Of a stretch of 51,496 bases of DNA, positions 16,987-25,597 are shown in pieces. The DNA is from Ruminococcus sp. GTDB taxonomy: Bacteria > Bacillota > Clostridia > Oscillospirales > Ruminococcaceae. Within the stretch, counting starts at the first letter, position 1, and the number at the start of each line of letters is the position of its first letter. The notes beneath the pieces are model-generated. The model ran no database searches. It was not told the DNA's origin and saw only the letters and a program-made list of their open reading frames with translations. Location of the stretch: assembly GCA_015066845.1 (NCBI GenBank), contig SVNO01000006.1, positions 1 through 51,496 of the forward strand, written 5' to 3'. A program made the translations under genes and the position numbers.

Positions 16987-18333
16987 TCAGTTTCCTCCCT
17001 TGACATTTCGGGTATTACCGACATCACCAACGACTTCCTTAGTGCACACATGGCAGGGCATTGCATTGAAAATGCCGTTTTTCGCCGTTACTGCGGAACG
17101 GAAAATCTGGAACATCTTACGCTGGTGCATCAAGCCCTCCTTACGCGCCCTGTCCTCGCGCTTGAGGGTTTTGAAGAAGGAGAACATGCCGTCAAACTGT
17201 GCAAGATCATTGCTCAGGTTCTGTTCCTCCACCATGATGGCAGTATACAGACAGAACAGCAGTGCAGTGTCAATATTTTCCTGATGCATATCCGCATCGG
17301 ACAACAGCTCGTTGTATTCGTCAACGTTCGGTGTACCGTCACGCTTTCTGCCGATGGCGGATACGGGTACAACGCCGTAGCTCCATTTCTTGAGCTTTGC
17401 CTTGGTGAATGTTGCTTCAAAGATATGCTCTTGCAGGTCATGGGCAGCACGGGCATAATCGCCGCGGCTGATGCGGTTGTCCACCTGCGGGCTGTCGGTC
17501 TGGGTAATGGCAAGGAGTACCGTAATATCGTCGGAATTGAGCGTCCGGAACAGATTGTTGATGGAATTGGCAGTCACCGCCTCCTTGGTTGCCTGATCCT
17601 TGAACATGGAATCATTCGCGCCGGCTTTGTCCTCGATGGTCTTGCTCAGTTCTCTTGCATTGGCAAGGACAATGGCTGCGTCACTGTTGTAAATCTGGTC
17701 GGAAAGCAGGCGGAGCATTTTCTCCGGTGCATCGCTTGCTGCGTCAAGCAGCTCTCCTGCGTAGTCGGAAACCGTCAGCAGACAGACAGGTTCGAGATTG
17801 ACGCAGACTTCAAAGGTGAATTCCATGAAACGCGTACTCTGCGTACCGGGCAGGAAGCCGCGCTCACGGCTGATACCGGTTTTGGCAAATTCCGAGTGCA
17901 TCAGCTGCGACTGCATAACCTCATCCGCGCCGCTGGCATCGGAGAGCTGGTAGTCGCGCTCGCTGCCGGAAGATTCCTGCTGTACGGGCTTTTCCGGTCG
18001 GCTGAATGCCGCTGCAAATGCCGGTGCACTTCCGCCCTGCGGTGCGCTGAGATTCTGGAATGCCGGTGCTGCAGCGGCACTGATACGCGCAAATTCCTCA
18101 GCGGCAGCAGCGGTCTGCATATCCTCCACATTCTCCAGCTCCACGGTATTGGCTGCGGCATTGAATTTTGCCGAACCACGGTGCATTTTTACAATGTTGA
18201 AGCTGATTTTGTCATCATCGCCCAGATGCACCATACCATCGACAAACGCCTGATTGATGCCGGAAAAGAACGCTGTTTTGCCGGAGGTCGAGCCGCCCAG
18301 CAGCGTTACTACAAATTCTTTCAATTCTGCCAT
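16987..18333 (-). CDS. P-loop GTPase with Ala/Ser/Pro-rich insert
   Basis: This 448-aa protein is predicted to bind and hydrolyse GTP. The Walker A/G1 motif GGSTSGKT is at residues 13-20. A G3-like DYAG is at 190-193 after a hydrophobic strand (VCLLTVS), and a G4-like TQTD is at 277-280 after VLLAI. Between G1 and G3 lies an unusual low-complexity insert (about 70-125) rich in Ala, Ser and Pro. The C-terminus is charged and ends with a CHVC pair. The ORF runs further upstream, but gggagg before 18333 fixes the start. The layout is closest to TRAFAC-class GTPases such as the double-GTPase groups of predicted bacterial conflict systems. That placement is inference. Confidence 0.8.
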   Translation of the reverse strand: MAELKEFVVTLLGGSTSGKTAFFSGINQAFVDGMVHLGDDDKISFNIVKMHRGSAKFNAAANTVELENVEDMQTAAAAEEFARISAAAAPAFQNLSAPQGGSAPAFAAAFSRPEKPVQQESSGSERDYQLSDASGADEVMQSQLMHSEFAKTGISRERGFLPGTQSTRFMEFTFEVCVNLEPVCLLTVSDYAGELLDAASDAPEKMLRLLSDQIYNSDAAIVLANARELSKTIEDKAGANDSMFKDQATKEAVTANSINNLFRTLNSDDITVLLAITQTDSPQVDNRISRGDYARAAHDLQEHIFEATFTKAKLKKWSYGVVPVSAIGRKRDGTPNVDEYNELLSDADMHQENIDTALLFCLYTAIMVEEQNLSNDLAQFDGMFSFFKTLKREDRARKEGLMHQRKMFQIFRSAVTAKNGIFNAMPCHVCTKEVVGDVGNTRNVKGGN

Positions 18334-18344
18334 AGTGTCCTCCC

Positions 18345-18905
18345 TTACGGTAAGAGCAGAACCAGTACAAGTACTGATACTGCAATTTCTGCAAGCAGGA
18401 TAATCCTGCGAAAATGTCCCATACCCCGTGCAATGCCCCGTGTAAGAAGCAGTGCATAACGGATGCTGTTCACGACTGCGGTGACCATCCATACGAGATG
18501 GAGCATCCGCCAAGTAAAGAGATTCTGCACGTTGCAGTCAAACAATGCCGCACTGCCGCGCAGCAGCAGCTCTGCAATGACAAAGAGCAGCAGCCACATC
18601 ACAAAGCCGCGTATCTGAAGCTCTGCGAGAATCTGCGGCATCCGGAATTCGTAACCGCCCTCCGGTTCTTCGCGTTTGAGGAATACGCCGCGCTCACGGA
18701 TATCCGCCGGACGCAGCTGCACGAGCAGGTTGCTGGGGGATTCCAAATCCGCTGCCTGCTTGTAGAACTGCTTGCTGCACCTGCGGCAAATGCCCATTTC
18801 CCCGTCATATGCCGAAACAGTGAGCTTTCTGCCGTCCTTGTAGGGCTGGCGGCATACCGGACAGCGTTCGTTTGCCGTCGGGGTATATTTCTGTAAAAAA
18901 GCCAT
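18345..18905 (-). CDS. Zinc-ribbon membrane protein
   Basis: This 186-aa protein has an N-terminal cytoplasmic zinc ribbon made of CPVC (15-18) and CRRC (40-43). A soluble stretch follows to about residue 98. Three to four hydrophobic helices come next (about 100-118, 130-155 and 168-186). The family is unknown. It sits between the AAA+ ATPase (15 bp) and the GTPase (11 bp) and would anchor a cytoplasmic machine at the membrane. It has a ggaggca ribosome site. Confidence 0.75.
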   Translation of the reverse strand: MAFLQKYTPTANERCPVCRQPYKDGRKLTVSAYDGEMGICRRCSKQFYKQAADLESPSNLLVQLRPADIRERGVFLKREEPEGGYEFRMPQILAELQIRGFVMWLLLFVIAELLLRGSAALFDCNVQNLFTWRMLHLVWMVTAVVNSIRYALLLTRGIARGMGHFRRIILLAEIAVSVLVLVLLLP

Positions 18906-18920
18906 CTGTGCTTTGCCTCC

Positions 18921-21728
18921 TTACTCCATAAATGCTGCCGGAACATCCGCTGCCGTAAAGAGGTAGGCATTTTCCGGCACGGGTAATGTTCCCATGGCAC
19001 GGGCTGCTGCGGCACGGCTGCGGTTTTCCTGTGTGTCTGCGCCATAGTTTGCAACGGCAATTTCTCCCAGAACACGGCGATAGCGCAGCTGTTTCATCTG
19101 TTCATGCAGCTGGCGTACCAGTCGGGCATTGCCATCCTTGGACTTGCCGGATGCATAGAGCCTGTCAAGCAAGTTCTGCACAGCCTGCGCACAGTCGGGG
19201 GAATAGGTATCCTTTTCCTTTTTACACATTCTGCCGAAAATGGAAAAGAGCTGCTGCCCGTTATAGTCGGGGAATTCGTAGATTTTCAGACGGGAGGCAA
19301 GTCCTGCGTTCTGGGCAAGGAACTGCTCCACCTTGTTTTTGTAGAGAATGAGGATGATATTGAAATTCCGGCGATCCGTTTCCATGCGGTTGAGCATGGC
19401 ATGAATGGCATCCTGACCGCCGCGTTCCAGCAGCTGGTATGCTTCCTCAATGACGAGTACAGCGTTTTTCTGGCAAGCCTCATCCATTTTCTTGCTGATA
19501 TTTTCCGCACTGCCTGCCACATACTGGCTCATCAGCTCTGACGCGTCCACATAAATCGGCTCACGTCCGCCGAGAATGCCAAGTGTGTGATACAAATCCG
19601 CGGTCAGCTGTGCGGCAGTGGATTTACCCGTACCGGGATTGCCTGCCCATATCATATGGGATGGTCCCGGATAGGCAACGCCCTTTTCCTGACATTCCAC
19701 ACGGATGGCAAGCTGGTCGTTGAACATATCCGCAAGGAATTCCAGTCCCTCATATTCATACAGCTTGCTGTAAATATCCTCCGCACTGAAGCCGCGCTTT
19801 TCAAAGAGGGATTGACGTTCCTCAAAATCGCTCCGCTGTACAGTGACCGTCAGCCGTTCTTCACGGCTGGGCTGGTCGCTGCGTTTTTCAAGCTCCAGCA
19901 TATGGCGGTAGCTTGCGCAGCGTTTCACTTCGGAGGCAAGGTTGTTGATGTCGCGCGCATTGCCGAAATGCTTGCGGTCGCGGTCAGCAAAATAATTCTC
20001 GAAGAATACGGGCAGTCCTTCCTTGACCTCATCGGACAGGTAGGTGGTCTGTCCGCTGATACCCTCCTGCTTTCCGAAACGGCTCTCAAAAATTTTCTGG
20101 AGCAAATCGGGCTGGTATTCCGTCAGGGTGATGACATTGGACGCGCTGAAACGGGAGTAAAGTCCCTCATTCATTGCCCAGACCTCGTGCATTCTGTCAG
20201 CATAGCCGGCAAAAATGATACACTGGCGATAGTCGGGATTGGTCATAGCAGCAACGATGGTATTGAACACCTCGTCACAGTAAGACGCGCCGCCCTCCCC
20301 TGCTTTTTCTGCAATGGAGTATACCTCATCAACCAGAAGCACACCCTCCTGCGCCTCCTCGATTTTTCCGGCAGTTTTGATGGCAGTGGAGCCGACATAT
20401 TCCCCGACAAGCTTATCACGCGAACCATCGACAGTATGACCGGATTTGAGAACGCCCTCGCGCTGGAGAATACGACCGATGAGTCCTGCAATTTCCGTTT
20501 TGCCGACACCGGGCGGGCCTTGGAGGACGAAATTCGGCACTCTGCCGCGGTTTTCCCCCGTTCTGCGCCCCGATTCAAAGCGGTCAACGGTCATTTCCGG
20601 TACGGTTTCTTCCGGTTCTGTGCCGCCATTCTCATACAGCGCACGATAATTGGTGATGAAGCTGTTGAGCACATGGTATGCCGATTCCCAGCCCTGCTTG
20701 CTGCGGAGGATTTCCATAGGATCCTGTTCATCCTCAAATGTACCGCCGGCAAGAGGATAGCATTCGCGTACCGTGTCCATGGTCAGGTGCACTTCGGATG
20801 TGCCGCTGCTGCGCATGAACTGCTCAATGCTCTCTTTCATGACCTTGAGCTGTGTATAGCCGCCGTCACGGTTGTAGAAGCTCAGCGCACGGACGAGCTG
20901 TTCCTTGTCCTTGCGCGAAAAACGCAGATATACCGGCATTTGTGTGCCATCCGGCTTGCGCAGTACTGTGCCTTTCAGGCGCAGGTATTCCAGCAGTGCC
21001 CCCACCTCGTCATGCATGGGCGCACCCACGGTCAGGCTGGCATTGTGGTTGAATTCGCCGCCGCGCAGAAAGAGGGATTCGAGAATGGCAACGCGGTTTT
21101 CATGGAGCATGTTCTGCAATCCGGCACTGTCAAGGGTTTTGGAGAGGAAAATGCAGATATTTTCATTCTCGTTCGGCAGTCCCTTCCATTCCTCGAAATG
21201 CTCCAAAAGCCGTCTGCCGACCGGCTGTTCATTGAGCTTAATCAAATCCTCCAGACTTGTGAATACCAACGCTTTGCGCCGCTGTGTATCGAGCATAAAG
21301 CGGTTTGCTGCAACGGGAAGCCGTTCGCCGGTGATACGGCGCAGGGTGTATTCCCGTTTTTCGGTCTTGGCTGCGGCAGGCTGGGACTGCACGGGGGCAG
21401 AGGAGATGGCGAAATCATCATCATCGTCATCAAGGTCGTCATAGTCGCTCACGGACTGTACCGGTGCAGGTGCAGGCTTTGCCGGTGCGGCTGTCTGCTT
21501 CTTGCCCTCCAGAATGGGAAAAGCATCCGTCCCTGCGGGATTGATGGCATAGAACAATTCTCGCTGACTGGAGCAGAACACCACGCTTTCATAGCCCAAT
21601 GCCTGCAAACGCTGGACAAGCAATTCCTCAAAATTCAGAATCCAGCCGTTCTGCATACAAAAAATATCGCTCAGTTCACCGGAAATGCAGAACATTCTGG
21701 TGGACACTTTATTAAAAATGGATGACAT
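18921..21728 (-). CDS. CbxX/CfqX-type AAA+ ATPase with two AAA modules
   Basis: This 935-aa ATPase has an N-terminal domain (1-85), an acidic Asp-rich linker (94-107), a degenerate AAA-like region without a P-loop (about 125-360), AAA module 1 (about 385-590; Walker A GPPGVGKT at 404-411, Walker B VLLVDE near 463-468) and AAA module 2 (about 650-870; Walker A GNPGTGKS at 696-703, Walker B VLVIEE near 757-762). The GEYVGSTAIKT and AYQLLERGGQDA elements are typical of the CbxX/CfqX (SpoVK, EccA, RuBisCO activase CbbX) group, which remodel protein complexes. The start at 21728 was preferred over 21749 because gaaggga is well spaced. It is probably the motor of the system encoded by this operon. 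Confidence 0.88.
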   Translation of the reverse strand: MSSIFNKVSTRMFCISGELSDIFCMQNGWILNFEELLVQRLQALGYESVVFCSSQRELFYAINPAGTDAFPILEGKKQTAAPAKPAPAPVQSVSDYDDLDDDDDDFAISSAPVQSQPAAAKTEKREYTLRRITGERLPVAANRFMLDTQRRKALVFTSLEDLIKLNEQPVGRRLLEHFEEWKGLPNENENICIFLSKTLDSAGLQNMLHENRVAILESLFLRGGEFNHNASLTVGAPMHDEVGALLEYLRLKGTVLRKPDGTQMPVYLRFSRKDKEQLVRALSFYNRDGGYTQLKVMKESIEQFMRSSGTSEVHLTMDTVRECYPLAGGTFEDEQDPMEILRSKQGWESAYHVLNSFITNYRALYENGGTEPEETVPEMTVDRFESGRRTGENRGRVPNFVLQGPPGVGKTEIAGLIGRILQREGVLKSGHTVDGSRDKLVGEYVGSTAIKTAGKIEEAQEGVLLVDEVYSIAEKAGEGGASYCDEVFNTIVAAMTNPDYRQCIIFAGYADRMHEVWAMNEGLYSRFSASNVITLTEYQPDLLQKIFESRFGKQEGISGQTTYLSDEVKEGLPVFFENYFADRDRKHFGNARDINNLASEVKRCASYRHMLELEKRSDQPSREERLTVTVQRSDFEERQSLFEKRGFSAEDIYSKLYEYEGLEFLADMFNDQLAIRVECQEKGVAYPGPSHMIWAGNPGTGKSTAAQLTADLYHTLGILGGREPIYVDASELMSQYVAGSAENISKKMDEACQKNAVLVIEEAYQLLERGGQDAIHAMLNRMETDRRNFNIILILYKNKVEQFLAQNAGLASRLKIYEFPDYNGQQLFSIFGRMCKKEKDTYSPDCAQAVQNLLDRLYASGKSKDGNARLVRQLHEQMKQLRYRRVLGEIAVANYGADTQENRSRAAAARAMGTLPVPENAYLFTAADVPAAFME

Positions 21729-21762
21729 ATCTGGCTTCCCTTCATTCAAATCTGTTTTCTGC

Positions 21763-23208
21763 TCAGGGCATCTGGTAAGTATCTCTCACACCGGGATTGG
21801 TGCAGCGGTGGCGCAGCTGCAGCTGCTTGCCGACATTGCTCTGGCGCAGCAGTTCGCAGTTGGTTTCGCGTTCCTTCGCTCTGGCACGTTCCACCTCGAA
21901 GAAATTCCCCTCATATTCCGTATGGTCCTCAATGCCGATGTTCATGACAATATGTCCGTCCGCATCCGGTTCAGCATTGAGCCGCAGATAGAGCCGTTCG
22001 CCCGTTTCGGCATGGGCAAGGCGGATGATGCGGCAATCCAGGTCGGATACCGCCTTATCCTCCTCCGTCAGGGGGATGAGCACATAGCCCTCATCGGTAT
22101 AACGCTTGACAAGGAGCTTTGCCGTTTCGCGGCGCAGCAGAAGATTGTGCAGACGTTCATAGGCAAGTCCGGTTTCCTGCAAAAAACGTTCCTGCCATGC
22201 GCCCATTGCATCCTGCAATTCCATCAGGTGCTCCGGTGCAAAATCACAGGCAGAAGTTCCCTCCAGCTGTTGTGCCATGCGTGCGGTTTCCTGCTGAAGC
22301 TCCTCCCACGCGCCTCTGTAATAGCGCGGAAAATCGTTGATTTCCATTTCCCTTTCCTTGCCGCTGCAAGTTTCGCGGAAAGTATAGTGCACGATTTCCT
22401 CTTTCTGCATTTCACGCAGCTGTGCAAGCATCGCGGTGCAGTCGGCATACAGGCGCATGGTGCGGCATTCGCGTTCCATATGCTCGCGCACATGCTGGAG
22501 AATTGCATCATTGAGCGCGTATGCCTGCGACAAAGCCGCTTCCGTCAAGCCCTGTGCAAGAGTCTGCTCGGCATGTTCCTGCGCAAGACGGCAGGTTTCA
22601 CAAGCTGCCTTTCCCCACTCGCTGTCACCGCAGCGCAGCTGCAAATCTGCAAGGAGCTGTGCGGTCTGGGCAAGGGTATTCCGTGCAAGCTCACCGGCGC
22701 GTTCCCTGCGTGCTTCTTCCTCGGCAATGCGTTCCATGGACGCCTGCATTTCCCTGCGCTCCTGCGCAAGCACTTGCTGGCATACCTGCATTTCCTGCCG
22801 GATGCCGCTGATGGTTTCGCGTTCAAGGGTATTGCGTTTCTCTGCCATCTCCTGACAGAGCTTTTTCTGCGCCTGACGGCAGCCGGCTGCAAATGCGGCA
22901 GTATCCGGCTCTTTCTGGCAGATTTCCGCAAGCTCCTGCACAGAATGCGTATACTCGGCATAGCATTCCGCCATGGCTTCGTCCATTTTCGACTGCATCT
23001 CGTTCTCCAGTGCGTCCGCCTTATGCGTGAATTTTTCAAGCTCGCGGGACGCTTGATTCAGACGTGCATTTCTTGCAGCCTCCCGTGACGCGTCCACAGC
23101 CGCCTTTCCGACGGATGCAGCGGTGCGCGCCATGGAAACAGTTGCGGCGATCGGTATAATGAGGGCAGCCGCAGCCACAACTGCGACCATTTCTCCGGTA
23201 TAGCTCAT
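21763..23208 (-). CDS. Membrane-anchored coiled-coil protein
   Basis: This 481-aa protein has one N-terminal hydrophobic helix (about 7-27), then a long Ala/Glu/Gln-rich helical region with heptad character (about 35-345), and a smaller C-terminal alpha/beta domain (about 345-481). Its helical composition resembles the 471-aa protein just upstream in the operon, so the two may pair. The family is not recognised. A gggagaa site precedes the start, and the first base lies downstream of the repeat that separates it from the 471-aa gene. It could form a scaffold at the membrane for the AAA+ ATPase encoded 34 bp later. Confidence 0.75.
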   Translation of the reverse strand: MSYTGEMVAVVAAAALIIPIAATVSMARTAASVGKAAVDASREAARNARLNQASRELEKFTHKADALENEMQSKMDEAMAECYAEYTHSVQELAEICQKEPDTAAFAAGCRQAQKKLCQEMAEKRNTLERETISGIRQEMQVCQQVLAQERREMQASMERIAEEEARRERAGELARNTLAQTAQLLADLQLRCGDSEWGKAACETCRLAQEHAEQTLAQGLTEAALSQAYALNDAILQHVREHMERECRTMRLYADCTAMLAQLREMQKEEIVHYTFRETCSGKEREMEINDFPRYYRGAWEELQQETARMAQQLEGTSACDFAPEHLMELQDAMGAWQERFLQETGLAYERLHNLLLRRETAKLLVKRYTDEGYVLIPLTEEDKAVSDLDCRIIRLAHAETGERLYLRLNAEPDADGHIVMNIGIEDHTEYEGNFFEVERARAKERETNCELLRQSNVGKQLQLRHRCTNPGVRDTYQMP

Positions 23209-23270
23209 AATTTCTATTCTCCCTTCATGGATGGGGTTTCATGGCAATGTAAAATACAGTATTCACTCGC

Positions 23271-23385
23271 ACTAATACTATGTAAATTCTAAATCTTAAA
23301 TAAAAAGCGGGACTCGGGGGTGCAACCCCCGCATATCCCTCCCCCGCTTTGCGGGGGAGGTGCCGCCGAACGGCGGCGGAGGGGG
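23271..23385. repeat. Dispersed repeat, copy B, inside the operon
   Basis: This is an inverted copy of the element at 1-164. It shares the palindrome ccctcccccgctttgcgggg and the AT-rich end with ctaatactatgtaaa, and lacks the interior segment of copy A. It fills most of the only long gap (245 bp, 23209-23453) in an otherwise closely packed operon. It contains no convincing ORF. Confidence 0.8.
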
Positions 23386-23453
23386 CAGCTCTTGCTATCT
23401 GTTCAAGTTAAGAAGCATCATCAAGTTTTAGCTTTTACAAACTACTAATTAAC

Positions 23454-24869
23454 TTAATTCAATCGTCCATTGATGCGCAGCCGGCTGTCCGAAGTCAGCA
23501 GACGAACGCGCTCCGCCGGTTCCTGTTCTCCGCGCAGAACAGCATAGTCCATGCCGATGCCGTAGGGGGCAAGGGCTTCTGCAAGGAGATGGCGGACTTC
23601 ATCGAGAATCTGTTCCTCTGCATCCGGCGGCAATGCACAGCATACGGTATTCACCCACTGGCTGTCCGTGCGGCGCAGTACGGGGATGATGTACAGCTCC
23701 AGTGCAAAAATATTCATGCTGTCCTGATAACATGCACCGAGCGAGGATGCGCGGTCGTGGAAAAACTGCCGCCAGACCGGTGCATAGCCTGCGCTTTTGA
23801 GTGCCTGCGTCATGCTCTTGAGCAGGCGGCGGCGTTCGTCATAGCAGCGCATTCTGCTTTGCATCAGCCGGATTTCCTGCTCCGTCTGTTCCATGCGCTG
23901 TGCGGTTTTCATGGCAGTGCCGTAGAGCTGCATTTCCGAATAATTCGCCGAAAGCTCAGGATGTGCAACCATGAACGTTTTTGCTTCTTCGAGTGTGGCA
24001 AATGTCCTGCCATCGGGCTGGAACTGTGAAAGCTCCGTGCGGCGGCTGCTGTAGCCGTTCAGCCGTGCTTCATAGCTGCCATCCGACCAGAACGCAAGCT
24101 GTTCGGGCTGCATTCTGTGGTCAATGATTTTCTCCGCTTTCTCAAACACTGCCAGCTCCTCCGGCACTTGTACTGCCGTTTCAAACAACAGGGTTTCTTC
24201 CGCGGCAAGTGCACCATGGAGCGTCTGGTAATAGTGAAACCAGCGGCGGCAATGCGCCTGTGCCTGCAAAACCTCCAGCGAAATGGTCAGCTGTAAATTC
24301 TCGCCGATGGCAATAACGCTCTCGTAAAAGCCTTCCTTCATCCACTGCTCCATATTGGCAAGAGCCGTGCGGAATCGTTCCGAGCAGCCGGTGCTGCACC
24401 ATTCCAGCGGTTCTGTGCGCAAAGCCTCGCGCACCTGTGTGAATGTACGGGTGCAGACTTCTTCCGCGCGCTGGCGGGAAAAGTCGCGCCGTGCAAAATA
24501 TGCCTGTTCAAACTGCTTCTGGGCAAGCAGGGCTTCTTCCGTTTTCTGCTGCTCCTGCGCAAGTGCACCGCGCAGCTGCACGGCGAGCTGTTCATATTTC
24601 GCCTGATAGCTCCGGAATTCCTGTTCGAGCCGTGTTTCCTGCGCACTTACGCTCTTTTCAAGCATTGCTTCGTACTGCTTCTGCACCTGCTTGTCACGCT
24701 CTCGGAGCCGTTCGCCGGTCTGCCTTGCAAGCTCCTCCAGTTCACGGCGGTTCGCCGCGGTAATCTCGGCGCGCTGTTTTTCCATTGCCGCCTGTACACG
24801 GCGAAGTTCGTGCTGCGCCTGTTCCATTTCGCGCTGGATCTGCGCGATTTTCTGATCCGTTGCTGCCAT
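23454..24869 (-). CDS. Coiled-coil protein of unknown function (471 aa)
   Basis: Residues 1-140 form a long, highly charged heptad helix (Gln/Glu/Arg-rich). A mixed alpha/beta body follows (about 150-300), then a second helical stretch (320-355) and a C-terminal folded part ending in a basic LRINGRLN tail. There is no membrane segment. The start is two bases after the 241-aa gene. It may be a soluble partner of the membrane-anchored coiled-coil protein on the other side of the repeat. No family is recognised. Confidence 0.73.
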   Translation of the reverse strand: MAATDQKIAQIQREMEQAQHELRRVQAAMEKQRAEITAANRRELEELARQTGERLRERDKQVQKQYEAMLEKSVSAQETRLEQEFRSYQAKYEQLAVQLRGALAQEQQKTEEALLAQKQFEQAYFARRDFSRQRAEEVCTRTFTQVREALRTEPLEWCSTGCSERFRTALANMEQWMKEGFYESVIAIGENLQLTISLEVLQAQAHCRRWFHYYQTLHGALAAEETLLFETAVQVPEELAVFEKAEKIIDHRMQPEQLAFWSDGSYEARLNGYSSRRTELSQFQPDGRTFATLEEAKTFMVAHPELSANYSEMQLYGTAMKTAQRMEQTEQEIRLMQSRMRCYDERRRLLKSMTQALKSAGYAPVWRQFFHDRASSLGACYQDSMNIFALELYIIPVLRRTDSQWVNTVCCALPPDAEEQILDEVRHLLAEALAPYGIGMDYAVLRGEQEPAERVRLLTSDSRLRINGRLN

Positions 24870-24871
24870 GC

Positions 24872-25597
24872 TTATTTCCCCCTGCCGTCCGTTTCATTGA
24901 CAATCTGTGCACGGTAGGACTGCAAATCTGCCTGTGTAGCGTCAATGCAGGAAACGAGCACACGTTCCTGACTGGCAAGGGCATCCTCTGCCTGTGCAAT
25001 GGAAATTGTTCCCTGTTCAAGGCTGTTGCGCAGACAGGCAAGTGCCTTGACTGCCTCCCGTGCCGCTGCCGCGCCGTTGTAGCAGGAGAGCATCCGCAAA
25101 TCTGCGGCAATATCGCCGAGCAGCTCCGCAGCATCACGCTGCTGTACGGATTCCGTGGGCTGTACCGGCTGCTCCTGTGCCATGGCTGCTGTGGAAAATT
25201 CCACTGCGATCTGTTCGCCATGCGGTGTGAACACCAGTGTTTCCGCAGAAAGCGGCGTGTCGGCAAAGGGGATATTGTCCGAATAGGCTTCATCTGCCTC
25301 CGCAAGGGCATAGCGCAGATTCAGGCTGCGCACCGTGCCCAATGCGGATTCCAGCCGCAGTGTGACCTGCCGGATGCTGTCCGTGGACAGGATTCCGAGC
25401 AGAAACAGGCTGTTTTCCGGCTGTAACATCACGAGCAAGCCATTTTCAATGCTGTCATATGCCGCGGACAGCTCCAGTGGAATTTCAGTGACAGTCCCGT
25501 CCGTATAGGCTGCCGTCAGCTGCATATGCAGACTGCTGCGATAGGCTTCCCAATTGGACAGGCAGAAAAGCTGTGTGGCATTCATTTGCTGTATCAT
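24872..25597 (-). CDS. Unrecognised protein after the radical SAM gene (241 aa)
   Basis: The start codon overlaps the radical SAM stop (ATGA), which implies translational coupling. Residues 1-135 are rich in alternating hydrophobic and polar residues and probably form a beta-sandwich-like domain. After a Gln/Pro linker (about 138-150), residues 150-235 form an Ala-rich helical region. There is no signal peptide. It is a candidate substrate or scaffold for the radical SAM protein because of the coupling, but nothing in its sequence proves that. Confidence 0.7.
   Translation of the reverse strand: MIQQMNATQLFCLSNWEAYRSSLHMQLTAAYTDGTVTEIPLELSAAYDSIENGLLVMLQPENSLFLLGILSTDSIRQVTLRLESALGTVRSLNLRYALAEADEAYSDNIPFADTPLSAETLVFTPHGEQIAVEFSTAAMAQEQPVQPTESVQQRDAAELLGDIAADLRMLSCYNGAAAAREAVKALACLRNSLEQGTISIAQAEDALASQERVLVSCIDATQADLQSYRAQIVNETDGRGK

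Noticed and set aside
16774..18459. 561-codon open frame on the plus strand
   Set aside because: It is antisense to the GTPase and its neighbours, which have clear motifs and ribosome sites.
19587..21725. 712-codon open frame on the plus strand
   Set aside because: It is antisense to the AAA+ gene and has no recognisable motif or ribosome site.
18921..21728. EccA-like reading of the AAA+ protein, suggesting type VII secretion
   Set aside because: No WXG100, EccC or other type VII component is present; CbxX-type ATPases occur in many other settings.
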